From contig CM035806.1 of NCBI GenBank assembly GCA_020466095.1, positions 128,984,734 through 129,048,733 of the forward strand: a DNA stretch of 64,000 bases, given 5' to 3'. Each line of letters opens with the position of its first letter. The first letter of the stretch is position 1. Source of the DNA: Chlorops oryzae. Lineage: Eukaryota; Arthropoda; Insecta; Diptera; Chloropidae. The notes beneath the pieces were generated by a model. It was not told where the DNA came from, did not search any database, and saw only the letters and a list, made by a program, of their open reading frames with translations. Shown here one piece after another: positions 41,276 to 53,653 of the stretch. The position numbers and the translations under genes were made by a program.

Positions 41276-43272
41276 TTAGATACTCCCAAAAAAACAAGCT
41301 AATTCATTAAGAGCTTCAAGGTTGATTCTCTTTAAAAAGTAAATGCGGTTGTCACTGTTTTTGAAAAATTGAAAGCTTTGCCTGATATGCGAGTTAGCTG
41401 GGCACACAAAGATCTGGTTATCAAAAGAATCAGCAAGATTACATGTCGACCACTCAAACGATGAGTTGGCTTTGATATTGTAGAGGAAAACACCGTCATA
41501 TTTTGAGCCAGCAATGAATCTATTAATCAATTTGATAGTTTTGGGAGCAAATTTAATTTTGTGGAACCACGGTTTTTTTGTTGCAAAGGGTGAACGGAGT
41601 GCAATAACCAGATGGATATTTGCTGTCTAAATCCAGAATCTCTCTCTGCCAGTCATTTTCAATATTGTTGGTAATTCTGCACAGAGCCTCAGTTACAGAG
41701 AGAGAGACATACAACAGTTTGCCCTCCTCAGCCGCTATTTTGGCCAACCGATCGGCTTCCTCATTGAATAAAATGCTACAGTGGCTGGGAGTCCACACAA
41801 TCCTGACTTCTTCAAAAAATTTATGAACAAAGGTGTGTATATGAGACACAACATAATTGGTTGTACTATCCTTTTCAAGAAGTTGGCAGGCAACAAGGCT
41901 GTCCGTAAAAATAACAATGTGATAGAAACCCCTTCTTTTGGCAAGCTTAATGGCCATAAAGATGGCTTGCAGCTCAGCGAAAGAGGAGGAGTACGAGCCA
42001 GTTAATTTATAAATGGATTTTTGATTCGTTTCTGTGAAAAAGGGTAGAACAGCCAGATGAGTTTTCTGCAATAGATGCATCGGTAGCCAAACACTTGAAA
42101 CCAGCCATCTGAGACAGTTTTTTCAGCTTCATATGCAGCTTTCAGATATGACTTATCGACCTCAGATTTTTTCCCTTGAAACCGCTTAGGCACAATACTA
42201 ACTTTGTTACTTTTTAAAAACCTTAGGTCAATGTTAATTTCATCGATGATCTCTTTAAATTTTTCATATACCAAACTGTAGCTTGAATTGGCAAGCGGAG
42301 AGTTAGATATTGATTGGAAGAGCGATTGATTGAACAACTTGGCGTTCACAATCTCTATGGCTGTCAGAAGTAGCGCTCTGAAGTGTGGAGGTAGTTCCTT
42401 GGCAAGAGAGAAAATTATATGATTATGCGCTCTAGGGGGCACCCCAAGACATCTTCTTACGAATGGCATTTGCAAGGATTCAATTTTTCGGTTGAGTGTT
42501 TTTGTTCTCTTAGACACTGTGCAAGAGCGCCCATATTCTACTATGGATCTGGTTAGAGACTTATAGAGATTTAGGGAGACCGACGGATGTAGCCCAGATT
42601 TTATGGGGGTAAGACATTTGAAAAGATTGGAATAAGATTTGCCGGCTATGTATTTATAGTGTTCATGAAAAGTAGAAGAAGTGTTGATAACAACGCCAAG
42701 AAATTTCAAAGAAGTGACTTGAGGGATAACTGAGTCTCTGAATGATATGTTGATGTCAGACGCTTTGCCCCTGGACGGAACGAGCAACTTTGGTTTTTCG
42801 ACATTAAATGACAGATTTAAGTCTCTGCACATATTGCCAAAAGTTTCAATTTTGTTTTTTAACATGATAATAGCAGTACTCATTTGGGTGTGCGAAGTAA
42901 GAATGACAAAGTCGTCAGCAAATTGGAAGATGTTAGAGTGGTCATCTGCGATTAAGTGGAAAGCTTTAGTGTAAGCAATGAAGAGGATGGGCGAAAGGCA
43001 GCTGCCCTGCGGGAGGCCATAAGAGACAACCGTCTGAGCGCTACCAAGCCGTCTACCAAGATAGATTAGTGAAACAGTATGGCCACACCACCATAACCAT
43101 CGATTCTGGGTTTCTCATTTATTTTAAAATTACAAAGATTCCGATGACTTGTCGGACCGAGCGAAAAGGTTTCACAAAGTGCACACATGTCGATGTTGTT
43201 AACGTTCAAGAAGTGGTCAATGGAGTCGATGTTCGTCTTCAGGGACTGACAATTATATTGAATCAACTTCAT
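41276..43272 (-). pseudogene. I-like LINE ORF2, internally deleted (left unit)
   Basis: ORF2 of an I-clade LINE on the minus strand. The APE endonuclease start (MKLIQYNCQSLKTNID, CALCETF, GYGGVAILFH) occupies 43066-43272. It then jumps directly to the middle of the reverse transcriptase: VVSYGLPQGSCLSPILFIAY and the catalytic FADDFVIL at about 42900-43060. The thumb follows (LKFLGVVI), then RNase H from about 42100 (FATDAS, SSSFAELQAIFMAIKLAKRRG, IFTDSL, WTPSHC). The presence of RNase H fits the I clade. Most of the endonuclease and the first half of the reverse transcriptase are deleted. A frameshift at the start of RNase H and one near 41580 (an extra T) break it further. Confidence 0.85.
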
Positions 43273-43332
43273 TTTGGATTGAATTGATTAAGGACATAAT
43301 CCTACTGCGATCGCTGTTAACGGCAAAAATCT

Positions 43333-44602
43333 TCACAGATTTTTCATGCAATTCGCTTCTTGAATCAGTGAATCATCTTGAAGTTTGTTACAGATGGACT
43401 GTAAAATTTTTGTGACAATTGAGAGGAGAGCTTCAAAGTCATTTGTGTCAAACTGAGACCGCCCAGACGGGGCCTGCTTTAATCTGACAGATGGATGACC
43501 AGAGAGTGTAGCCGAAGAATTGGTCGGCAGATTAGGATTCACGTTGTAGGCTGTACCAGATTGGTTGTCCACACGGCGTTCATTATTGTTAAGTTTTCTG
43601 GATAGAGTTTGCATCCTGGCCATTTGGCTGTAGGGTTTTTTTGTTTGAGATCTGTTTACAAATTCATCGCTGTTATGAGTAGGCTTTATCGATGGAAGAC
43701 TAGGAAATTCATCTTGGTCCACTGAGAGAAGGTTAAAGCGATTTGAGCTTCCAGAGCCAAAGAGAAGATCCATGGCTTGTCTGCGAGAGACCCTTTTCAG
43801 AGATTTTACAGTGTTGATGTCATATTCCCTATTCCAAATTTTACAATTATTTTTATCCGTGGCCACATGGTCAGGACTATCACAGAGGATGTATTTTTTG
43901 CTACACGGGGGACAACCGTTAGTTTTTTCCGCAGTTTATACAGCGTTTTGCTGATTTGCATATGACAGTGGAATGACCTATTCGGCCACAATTATAGCAT
44001 TGTTTGATGGTCGGAATGAACACATCTATTCTAACTAGTGTATTATTTAAGATAATTTGCTTCGGTATTTGATTCGCCATGAATCCGATTTTAATGGTAC
44101 CAGTTGGAGCCATTTCTGTAGAATTTGCAATACGTCTTTTGAAACGTTGTGCCGTCAGAATCTCTATCTCCGACTCTGCCATCTCAATTATGTTACACTC
44201 GCTGTATTCCGTAGGAACACATCTGGCAACTCCGAAGGAGATATAGGCAGATATCGGGATAAAGGCTCTGATATTCATAGATTTAAGCAAAGGATTTTAG
44301 TGCAGTCATTCGCCTGGCTAACATTACCGAAAAAAAGCCTTAAAGAGGAATTTGCCCACCGACATTATTGAGGTTATGTTGCTCACCTTGCATCTATCAA
44401 GCTGAAGTTTCAGGAATAGGCCATTCCGGTCTCTTTTATTCTTTAGAACCTCACAATTAGAGGAGTCAAGTAGAACAAACGGCTTACCGGAAAATTTTTC
44501 CGGATAAAAAGAAGTCTTATTTGAACTGTCAGTCTTTTGAGTTACGTTAGTATTTGAAGCCTTATTATTGGATATAACAGAATTTATGAGCACGTGGCCC
44601 AC
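43333..44602 (-). pseudogene. I-like LINE ORF1 (left unit), frameshifted
   Basis: ORF1 is the nucleic-acid-binding Gag-like protein of the LINE. It starts MGHVLINSVISNNKASN at 44602. An RRM-like part with FVLLDSSNCEVLKNKRDRNG follows, then a frame change near 44325. From about 44290 it reads IRAFIPISAYISFGVARCVP. Three CCHC-type knuckles follow (CYNCGRIGHSTVIC, CINCG...CPPC, CDSPDHVATDKNNC). The left unit has one T too many at about 43925, which splits the knuckle region; the right unit is intact there. The tail is Ser/Asn-rich. Confidence 0.82.
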
Positions 44603-45008
44603 CTTAGGGTTGTAAAAAAAACATTCAAAGTTTCGATTTAATCGATTTTTTTTGGCTTTCGATCGATTTTTTTAGAATCGATTATGTTTTTTTCGATTTT
44701 TAATAAAATCGATTTTTTCTTTAGATGTTAAATTTTTTTGGAAACTCTGGAAAATGTTTAAAATATGAGCAAAACGATATGTAAAAATGGAAAAAAATAC
44801 AGAAATATCTTCAGAAGATACTATTAAATATACAAAATACTAGAAAATTTCTATAATATTGCAAAATGATGCAATAGAATTGAAATATAGAAGTATATCT
44901 GAGATTGATAGCATGCACGATTTGTTCAAACTGCTACTGCCCTCGTTCGGGGGTACGCCCAAGTTTATGCAAAAGCATGGTGGACTTGCAGATATGGACA
45001 CCTACGTA
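44603..45008. other. Non-coding DNA with AATCGATT repeats
   Basis: TAGGGTTGTAAA at about 44607 begins a run of TCGATTTAATCGATT-type motifs (44630-44720), perhaps a MITE end whose partner was not found. The stretch 44859-45008 stays open on the plus strand (LFKLLLPSFGGTPKFMQ) without recognised function and is cut by the hAT. Confidence 0.4.
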
Positions 45009-46251
45009 CAGGCGCGCAGCCAGGGGGGTTTTGGGGGTTCAAAACCCACCCCCCCCCCCCCCAAATTAAGGAAAAAATACACCACACAGCCGCTTACATT
45101 TCTACACCGCCCGTCCTACAAACTCTTTTATTAAGTTTTATGATGCAATAATTTTAGCTCTTGACCGAATTTCCTCTTGGAATGTTAAAAATGTGTCAAG
45201 TCAGTCTAATTTATTAAAATGTGCCTTACAAAAAGGCGAATTTCTTATATCTCTTCATTGTATAAACCAAGTTTTTAGTTACACATTTGTTTTATGTAAA
45301 TATTTACAAGGTAGAAACATTGATCTCAAATATGCTGTTGTCCTAGCAGATATATGCTTAGAGAATATTCAAACCTTAAGAAGTAACGCTGAGGAAGAAT
45401 TTCAGAAATTGTTTAAAAACGCTGAGAAGCAAGCTTTATCAAGCGGACTTATTTTGCAAAAACCTAGGCTCGCACATTCTCAGGACCACGAAGCACATTT
45501 TCATACTAAAAGTGTTGAGAATTTTTATCGTATTTCCCTTTATTTACCTTTTGTGGATGCATTTATTGTCAACTTAACCAATCGCTTTTCAAAACACAAG
45601 GATATTCTTCTTGGTTTTCAAGTTTTATTTCCTCAAAGCGATACTGCAAAAGTTGATGATTTTTTAGACAAATTTAAAAAACTCTTTCAGTTTTATCAAG
45701 ATGATTTAGAGGGAAATTTTGATGATTCAAAAATGGAGCTCACTATTTGGTATAAATTAATTAATAATTTAGAAAAAAATGAAAGATCAAAAACAGTGTT
45801 TGACGCTATAAAATTTTGTAAAAAAGATATTTTACCAAATATTTTTATTTTATTAACTATTTTGGCTACTCTTCCAATAACCACATGTGAAAATGAGAGA
45901 TCGTTTTCAACTCTCCGCCGACTCAAAACTTATCTTAGATCTACAATGACAGAACAGAGGTTAAATGCCTTAGCACTCCTTCACGTCCATCGAGATCTTA
46001 CTCCCAGTGTAGAGGACATACTAAATAAACTTGCTGAAAGCAAGCGAAGACTTAACATTGCACTTTAAATTGAATAAGTTCCTTCGAAAATACTTTTTTT
46101 ACTTTGTACACCTTATAAAAATGTAAAATATTTATGTAAATATATTTTAATTATCTATTTTGTAAGCTTTTTACGAAAATAAAAACAAAAAATATTTAGA
46201 AAAATTTTTCTGCGAACCCCCCCCCAAATTGAAATCCTGGCTGCGCGCCTG
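45009..46251 (+). mobile_element. hAT transposon, 5'-deleted (left unit)
   Basis: The ends CAGGCGCGCAGCCAGG are inverted. A perfect 8-bp duplication CCTACGTA flanks them (45001-45008, 46252-46259). Inside each end is a G or C homopolymer (GGGGGGTTTT and its counterpart). About 1.24 kb remains, holding the second half of the transposase. Confidence 0.93.
45193..46068 (+). pseudogene. hAT transposase C-terminal half (THAP12/P52rIPK-like), left unit
   Basis: The frame begins inside the protein. Its C-terminus is a textbook hAT dimerisation domain: LPITTCENERSFSTLRRLKT, then LRSTMTEQRLNALALLHVHRD. Upstream, LVFPQSD-like, FLDKFKKLFQFYQDDLEGNF and ENFYRISLYLPFVDAFIVNL parallel the second half of THAP12 (52-kDa repressor)-like and ZMYM1-like proteins. 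The zinc finger and the first two catalytic acids are absent because the element is internally deleted at its left. The left-unit frame is shorter than the right-unit one because of a 1-bp difference near 45110. Confidence 0.85.
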
Positions 46252-46369
46252 CCTACGTACTAAACCTAAACCTTCCTTGTTGCACCTGAAATAGAAAAAT
46301 AAATATATATTAAGTATTATGTACAAACCTCCCTTGTTTTTCCTGAAAGAGAATATTAAATATATATAA

Positions 46370-46460
46370 AAATATAAATAAATATAAATATAAAAATATA
46401 TATAAATATAAAAATATATATAAATATAAAAATATATATAAATATAAATATATTTATAAC
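46370..46460. repeat. AT-rich minisatellite (left unit)
   Basis: Tandem AAATATAAAAATATATAT units, about 18-19 bp. The duplicate is at about 55008-55105. Confidence 0.75.
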
Positions 46461-46566
46461 TAAATATGCTAAATAAATAGAAAACTAATCCTAATTTACA
46501 TTTGTTTTTCCTAAAAAAACAGTAAGAAAAAGAGTTGAAGGCTAAGAGAAAAATGTTAAATAAAAT

Positions 46567-47389
46567 TTAAAAATGATTTAATCTTAAAACTTTCTTGACA
46601 GCTGCACTTTTTTTTCCCTCCGTTGCAATGGAGCATTCGCGGTTATAAAATCTTAAAGTGAAAAATATTTTTACTCTAATAAAATAGGCCAAAAAGCGAT
46701 CGGAGTCATTTAAATGACAACAATTATATGGTGTTAAGACCTTAAGACTATCAAAAATGAATTGGCAAACATTACGTCGATGGCAGCTAGAATTAAAAAT
46801 GCTATTAAATTCCGATTCAAGGCTGGCAAAGTATTTTAAAAACCCTTCCGGTGGTTTCAACATATCAAAACACGGATTTTGCCTTTCTAAAGAAAAAGCA
46901 TAGTTTCATCTTCGCAGACGGACTGAACACTGGTTGCGCACTTGTGAAGTTTACGAAACTTCGAATAAAACCAGCCTGCAACGTAGGCATGGGCATTTTG
47001 GTTTAAAAATTCCGTGGCTTCATCGAACCGAAATTCATAACGTTGCATGAACGTTAAAAATTACTGCCCTGATCAGAAACAAAGTGAACTGGTTTGAAAT
47101 GAATAGAAATCAGTTTTTCAATTAATTCAAAAAGGTATTTACGAACTACTTGTTTGTTAACTGGCCCACTTGAGAAAAAATAGGCCAACGGCTGCCGCCA
47201 AAAAACACCTCCAACACTTTGGGCCATAAAAACTAAAACATGATCACAGTTTAGAGAAGTTCGGTTTTCATCACCGAAATCCTCTAAACCGTAAATTTGG
47301 TCTTGCACTTGGTCGTACTGGAGAAACGTGCAAAGAGACATTTCATCACAACAGATGGAAACGTATCGTTGCTCTGCAGTGAGCCCACT
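46567..47389 (-). pseudogene. P-like transposase, 3' part only (left unit)
   Basis: The same 3' sequence as in the right unit. A catalytic-region stretch (MSLCTFLQYDQVQDQIYGLED to FVSDQGSNF, 47054-47341) is followed by the C-terminal AYVAGWFYSKF region (46889-47047) and the last frame 46567-46863 (MLKPPEGFLKYFASLE). The duplication breakpoint at 47389 cuts it within the codons before CCDEM, so it lacks the THAP domain and promoter. It is a dead partial copy of the gene at 55209-58306. Confidence 0.85.
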
Positions 47390-47393
47390 GACC
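47390..47393. other. 4-bp filler at the duplication junction
   Basis: GACC sits between the end of the left unit (CCCACT) and the start of the right unit (GTTCGTTTG). ACTGACC also occurs 12 bp further right, so the filler could be a short templated copy. Confidence 0.8.
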
Positions 47394-49910
47394 GTTCGTT
47401 TGACTGACCGCTCTTTTTAGTTCGTTCGTTCGTCGCGAACTAGTTCGTTCTTTTAGTTCTTTTAGTTCGCGAACTATTACGAACTAGTTCATTCTTATAG
47501 TTCGCGAATTACTTCGATCTATTTAGGTCTTTTAGTTCGCGAACTATTATGATTCATAATTTATGAACTATTGAACTAGAAGAACTATTGAACTAGAAGA
47601 GATATTGAACTGTTGCGAGCTACCGAACTGTTTTTGATCTCACTCGAATTGTGCGTTTTCTGAATAAAAAGTAATGAAGACAATTTGGTAGTTTTGTTCA
47701 AATAGGACGAGTTCTCGAATCTTTTCAACCCAACGTACATGAAGAGTAAAATGAGCAAGTTGGGCGAAACGAACTACTGAACTAAAAGAACTACTGAACT
47801 AAATTCTTGCGAACTAGATCTCTAGTTCATTTGAGTGAATAGTTCAATTGAACTAGTTCGTTCGCGAACTACACAACTCTAATATCGGCTGCTCTAACTT
47901 TTGATGGCTCCCGCCAAATTTCTATTAGAGTGGCAGCTATAGTTCTATACGGCTTGAGCTCTATCGAAGGTTGCCAAACTGATACAATTGTATCAAAAGT
48001 GATACTTTTTTTTCCAAATGATATGGAGATACTTTTTTTCTGAATTTGATACGTTTTTTGTTTTGAGGGCTACAATGACAAAAATTTCAATCAATAGCAT
48101 TTCAATCATTTGCACTTGACAAAAATGTAAAGATGTTCGATGAAATTTAGGAATTTTGGGACATAGTTTCAAATTTGAAAAACCCAAATCTAAAACAAAC
48201 ACATTGCTTTGTTGTTGCAAAGAAACTAAAAAGTCTAAAAATTTCATATAATTTGCCAGTTTAGTATCAGATTTGTTGGTCTTGTTGTAATATTGATATC
48301 ACCCTGTTAAATACACCTTGATTAGAACTAAACGGATCGTGACATTCCCATTTCGTTTGATATCACTGATATGTATTTCTTTTATTTTTTTATTTGTAGT
48401 TGTTGCCCTAGTCCCTACACCTTGAATAGGGTATTTGACAACATTAAAATATTGTAATGAGCCTTGGTTATCTTGTAGAATTAAGGGTCAATATGCATTT
48501 TTTGCATAATTTCAAACAATTCGAAGTTTTTTTCTTTTAAAAACATATATAAATCGTTTTAATTTTTGAATGGGTTAAAATCAATGTCAAACGATCTATA
48601 ATTTGTTGAAACTCAGTGATGTCAAAAGCCAGTAAAAACAAATCAGGTTACTTGTGCTTTATTTGTACACTATTTTATTTATTCGAAATATAAGAGAAAT
48701 CTACTCGATTCTTTTTTCTATTTTACTAGCAATTGACGTCACATATTTAACAAAACTAAAAACTATCGTTTTTAGCGCAGCAACAAAAATGTGAATTTTA
48801 ATTACCATTTTTAATGGTACATAAATACGAAAGATATTGGGGAAATATTTTGATTGCCTTATCTTGGGGCCATAAGGGTTTGAATGAGACATTTTCCCAA
48901 AAGTAGTCAAATACCCTATTGAAGTATGTACATATGTGTATTTTAAGCCCGTTTGTTATGTTTGTAAGCATATGAATAGCTGTTTTTGGTCCTTTTTTAT
49001 CTTTTGAAATTGTAAATATAAAGACTTATTATTTTTACATTGAAATTTGAAGATTTTTTTAAAATTCTTATGCGCCCGGAAGAAAGTAAAGAGTTTCCAT
49101 TTCTTAATTTAGTAGAGTTTTCTCAATTTTTTATGGACATTTTCATTGGGGTTATCAAATTACACTTTTGATATTTTTCTTAAAAAATGGTGATACTTTT
49201 TGATACTTTTGAAAAATTGTTTTGTTACTATATTTTTTGAGCTAGTGGCATCACTGCTCGCCATGCTCATATTTTAGCGTGTACCAGGGTTCGGACTATA
49301 CTCCGATCGGAGTAGATCTACTCCTTTTTTTTTTAATTTTGGAAATCTACTCCGCCACTACCCTATACCTGAAATCTACTCCGATTTTTTCACTTCACCA
49401 AACTCAAAATAATTTTGTCTATGTCACGATTTAGACGTGATGAGAACGAGTTTTTTGTGTTGCCTCGTTCGCAAACAAATTGTTGTTTTCCATACAGATG
49501 TCTCTGTATGTAAATCTTTACTGATGGAGATAAAAAAATATAAATACAGTGAAAATTGTTTATAACCGACCTCAAGGGGACGGGGAATAGTGTCTGTTAT
49601 GTACGGTTTCTGTTATTACAGGTATATCCTCTATAGCAGACAGTCTGTTATTAGCGCTTATGCCCGAGAAACTTCTTTTTAAAAAAAATGGTATATTGTT
49701 CTGACGCTGCTGCGTGAACCATGATAAAAGGGCACTATCCAAATCGGCGTGCTGAAAACTGAATGAAGGTCAGGATTCTTCGCATTTACATTACTTTTCT
49801 CGAACTGTTCCTCTATTTTTCTTTTAGTTGACAATGTCTAAACTTGGCGCGACTACACAAAGTAGACCGCAACAAGACGGTCTTTAAAGTAATATTCAAC
49901 AAATTAACAT

Positions 49911-51919
49911 TCAAAAATTGCATTTAGATACTCCCAAAAAACAAGCTAATTCATTAAGAGCTTCAAGGTTGATTCTCTTTAAAAAGTAAATGCGGTTGTC
50001 ACTGTTTTTGAAAAATTGAAAGCTTTGCCTGATATGCGAGTTAGCTGGGCACACAAAGATCTGGTTATCAAAAGAATCAGCAAGATTACATGTCGACCAC
50101 TCAAACGATGAGTTGGCTTTGATATTGTAGAGGAAAACACCGTCATATTTTGAGCCAGCAATGAATCTATTAATCAATTTGATAGTTTTGGGAGCAAATT
50201 TAATTTTGTGGAACCACGGTTTTTTGTTGCAAAGGGTGAACGGAGTGCAATAACCAGATGGATATTTGCTGTCTAAATCCAGAATCTCTCTCTGCCAGTC
50301 ATTTTCAATATTGTTGGTAATTCTGCACAGAGCCTCAGTTATAGAGAGAGAGACATACAACAGTTTGCCCTCCTCAGCCGCTATTTTGGCCAACCGATCG
50401 GCTTCCTCATTGAATAAAATGCTACAGTGGCTGGGAGTCCACACAATCCTGACTTCTTCAAAAAATTTATGAACAAAGGTGTGTATATGAGACACAACAT
50501 AATTGGTTGTACTATCCTTTTCAAGAAGTTGGCAGGCAACAAGGCTGTCCGTAAAAATAACAATGTGATAGAAACCCCTTCTTTTGGCAAGCTTAATGGC
50601 CATAAAGATGGCTTGCAGCTCAGCGAAAGAGGAGGAGTACGAGCCAGTTAATTTATAAATGGATTTTTGATTCGTTTCTGTGAAAAAGGGTAGAACAGCC
50701 AGATGAGTTTTCTGCAATAGATGCATCGGTAGCCAAACACTTGAAACCAGCCATCTGAGACAGTTTTTTCAGCTTCATATGCAGCTTTCAGATATGACTT
50801 ATCGACCTCAGATTTTTTTCCCTTGAAACCGCTTAGGCACAATACTAACTTTGTTACTTTTTAAAAACCTTAGGTCAATGTTAATTTCATCGATGATCTC
50901 TTTAAATTTTTCATATACCAAACTGTAGCTTGAATTGGCAAGCGGAGAGTTAGATATTGATTGGAAGAGCGATTGATTGAACAACTTGGCGTTCACAATC
51001 TCTATGGCTGTCAGAAGTAGCGCTCTGAAGTGTGGAGGTAGTTCCTTGGCAAGAGAGAAAATTATATGATTATGCGCTCTAGGGGGCACCCCAAGACATC
51101 TTCTTACGAATGGCATTTGCAAGGATTCAATTTTTCGGTTGAGTGTTTTTGTTCTCTTAGACACTGTGCAAGAGCGCCCATATTCTACTATGGATCTGGT
51201 TAGAGACTTATAGAGATTTAGGGAGACCGACGGATGTAGCCCAGATTTTATGGGGGTAAGACATTTGAAAAGATTGGAATAAGATTTGCCGGCTATGTAT
51301 TTATAGTGTTCATGAAAAGTAGAAGAAGTGTTGATAACAACGCCAAGAAATTTCAAAGAAGTGACTTGAGGGATAACTGAGTCTCTGAATGATATGTTGA
51401 TGTCAGACGCTTTGCCCCTGGACGGAACGAGCAACTTTGGTTTTTCGACATTAAATGACAGATTTAAGTCTCTGCACATATTGCCAAAAGTTTCAATTTT
51501 GTTTTTTAACATGATAATAGCAGTACTCATTTGGGTGTGCGAAGTAAGAATGACAAAGTCGTCAGCAAATTGGAAGATGTTAGAGTGGTCATCTGCGATT
51601 AAGTGGAAAGCTTTAGTGTAAGCAATGAAGAGGATGGGCGAAAGGCAGCTGCCCTGCGGGAGGCCATAAGAGACAACCGTCTGAGCGCTACCAAGCCGTC
51701 TACCAAGATAGATTAGTGAAACAGTATGGCCACACCACCATAACCATCGATTCTGGGTTTCTCATTTATTTTAAAATTACAAAGATTCCGATGACTTGTC
51801 GGACCGAGCGAAAAGGTTTCACAAAGTGCACACATGTCGATGTTGTTAACGTTCAAGAAGTGGTCAATGGAGTCGATGTTCGTCTTCAGGGACTGACAAT
51901 TATATTGAATCAACTTCAT
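49911..51919 (-). pseudogene. I-like LINE ORF2, internally deleted (right unit)
   Basis: Same structure as in the left unit: the endonuclease start at 51713-51919 is fused by deletion to the reverse transcriptase middle (GLPQGSCLSPILF, FADDFVIL). The RNase H to C-terminus frame 49911-50726 is uninterrupted here for 271 codons, while the left unit has an extra T. Conversely, an extra T near 50817 ends the reverse transcriptase frame early here (RFQGKK*). The shared deletion shows it pre-dates the duplication. Confidence 0.85.
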
Positions 51920-51979
51920 TTTGGATTGAATTGATTAAGGACATAATCCTACTGCGATCGCTGTTAACGGCAAAAATCT

Positions 51980-53248
51980 TCACAGATTTTTCATGCAATT
52001 CGCTTCTTGAATCAGTGAATCATCTTGAAGTTTGTTACAGATGGACTGTAAAATTTTTGTGACAATTGAGAGGAGAGCTTCAAAGTCATTTGTGTCAAAC
52101 TGAGACCGCCCAGACGGGGCCTGCTTTAATCTGACAGATGGATGACCAGAGAGTGTAGCCGAAGAATTGGTCGGCAGATTAGGATTCACGTTGTAGGCTG
52201 TACCAGATTGGTTGTCCACACGGCGTTCATTATTGTTAAGTTTTCTGGATAGAGTTTGCATCCTGGCCATTTGGCTGTAGGGTTTTTTTGTTTGAGATCT
52301 GTTTACAAATTCATCGCTGTTATGAGTAGGCTTTATCGATGGAAGACTAGGAAATTCACCTTGGTCCACTGAGAGAAGGTTAAAGCGATTTGAGCTTCCA
52401 GAGCCAAAGAGAAGATCCATGGCTTGTCTGCGAGAGACCCTTTTCAGAGATTTTACAGTGTTGATGTCATATTCCCTATTCCAAATTTTACAATTATTTT
52501 TATCCGTGGCCACATGGTCAGGACTATCACAGAGGATGTATTTTTTGCTACACGGGGGACAACCGTTAGTTTTTCCGCAGTTTATACAGCGTTTTGCTGA
52601 TTTGCATATGACAGTGGAATGACCTATTCGGCCACAATTATAGCATTGTTTGATGGTCGGAATGAACACATCTATTCTAACTAGTGTATTATTTAAGATA
52701 ATTTGCTTCGGTATTTGATTCGCCATGAATCCGATTTTAATGGTACCAGTTGGAGCCATTTCTGTAGAATTTGCAATACGTCTTTTGAAACGTTGTGCCG
52801 TCAGAATCTCTATCTCCGACTCTGCCATCTCAATTATGTTACACTCGCTGTATTCCGTAGGAACACATCTGGCAACTCCGAAGGAGATATAGGCAGATAT
52901 CGGGATAAAGGCTCTGATATTCATAGATTTAAGCAAAGGATTTTAGTGCAGTCATTCGCCTGGCTAACATTACCGAAAAAAAGCCTTAAAGAGGAATTTG
53001 CCCACCGACATTATTGAGGTTATGTTGCTCACCTTGCATCTATCAAGCTGAAGTTTCAGGAATAGGCCATTCCGGTCTCTTTTATTCTTTAGAACCTCAC
53101 AATTAGAGGAGTCAAGTAGAACAAACGGCTTACCGGAAAATTTTTCCGGATAAAAAGAAGTCTTATTTGAACTGTCAGTCTTTTGAGTTACGTTAGTATT
53201 TGAAGCCTTATTATTGGATATAACAGAATTTATGAGCACGTGGCCCAC
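51980..53248 (-). pseudogene. I-like LINE ORF1 (right unit)
   Basis: As in the left unit, but 51980-52936 is one uninterrupted frame of 318 codons covering the RRM-like region, all three CCHC-type knuckles and the Ser/Asn-rich tail. The upstream frame 52970-53248 (MGHVLINSVISNN) is still out of phase near 52965, so ORF1 is broken once. Confidence 0.83.
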
Positions 53249-53653
53249 CTTAGGGTTGTAAAAAAAACATTCAAAGTTTCGATTTAATCGATTTTTTTTG
53301 GCTTTCGATCGATTTTTTTAGAATCGATTATGTTTTTTTCGATTTTTAATAAAATCGATTTTTTCTTTAGATGTTAAATTTTTTTGGAAACTCTGGAAAA
53401 TGTTTAAAATATGAGCAAAACGATATGTAAAAATGGAAAAAATACAGAAATATCTTCAGAAGATACTATTAAATATACAAAATACTAGAAAATTTCTATA
53501 ATATTGCAAAATGATGCAATAGAATTGAAATATAGAAGTATATCTGAGATTGATAGCATGCACGATTTGTTCAAACTGCTACTGCCCTCGTTCGGGGGTA
53601 CGCCCAAGTTTATGCAAAAGCATGGTGGACTTGCAGATATGGACACCTACGTA

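Larger units (their letters stand above)
38097..47389. repeat. Tandem segmental duplication, left unit
   Basis: Direct duplicate of 47394-56031. The sequence is collinear throughout and nearly identical; I noted about ten substitutions plus homopolymer indels. The one large difference is the 644-bp MITE at 39115-39758. The unit starts GTTCGTTTGACTGACC and ends GTGAGCCCACT, cutting the P-like gene in its catalytic region. Confidence 0.95.
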
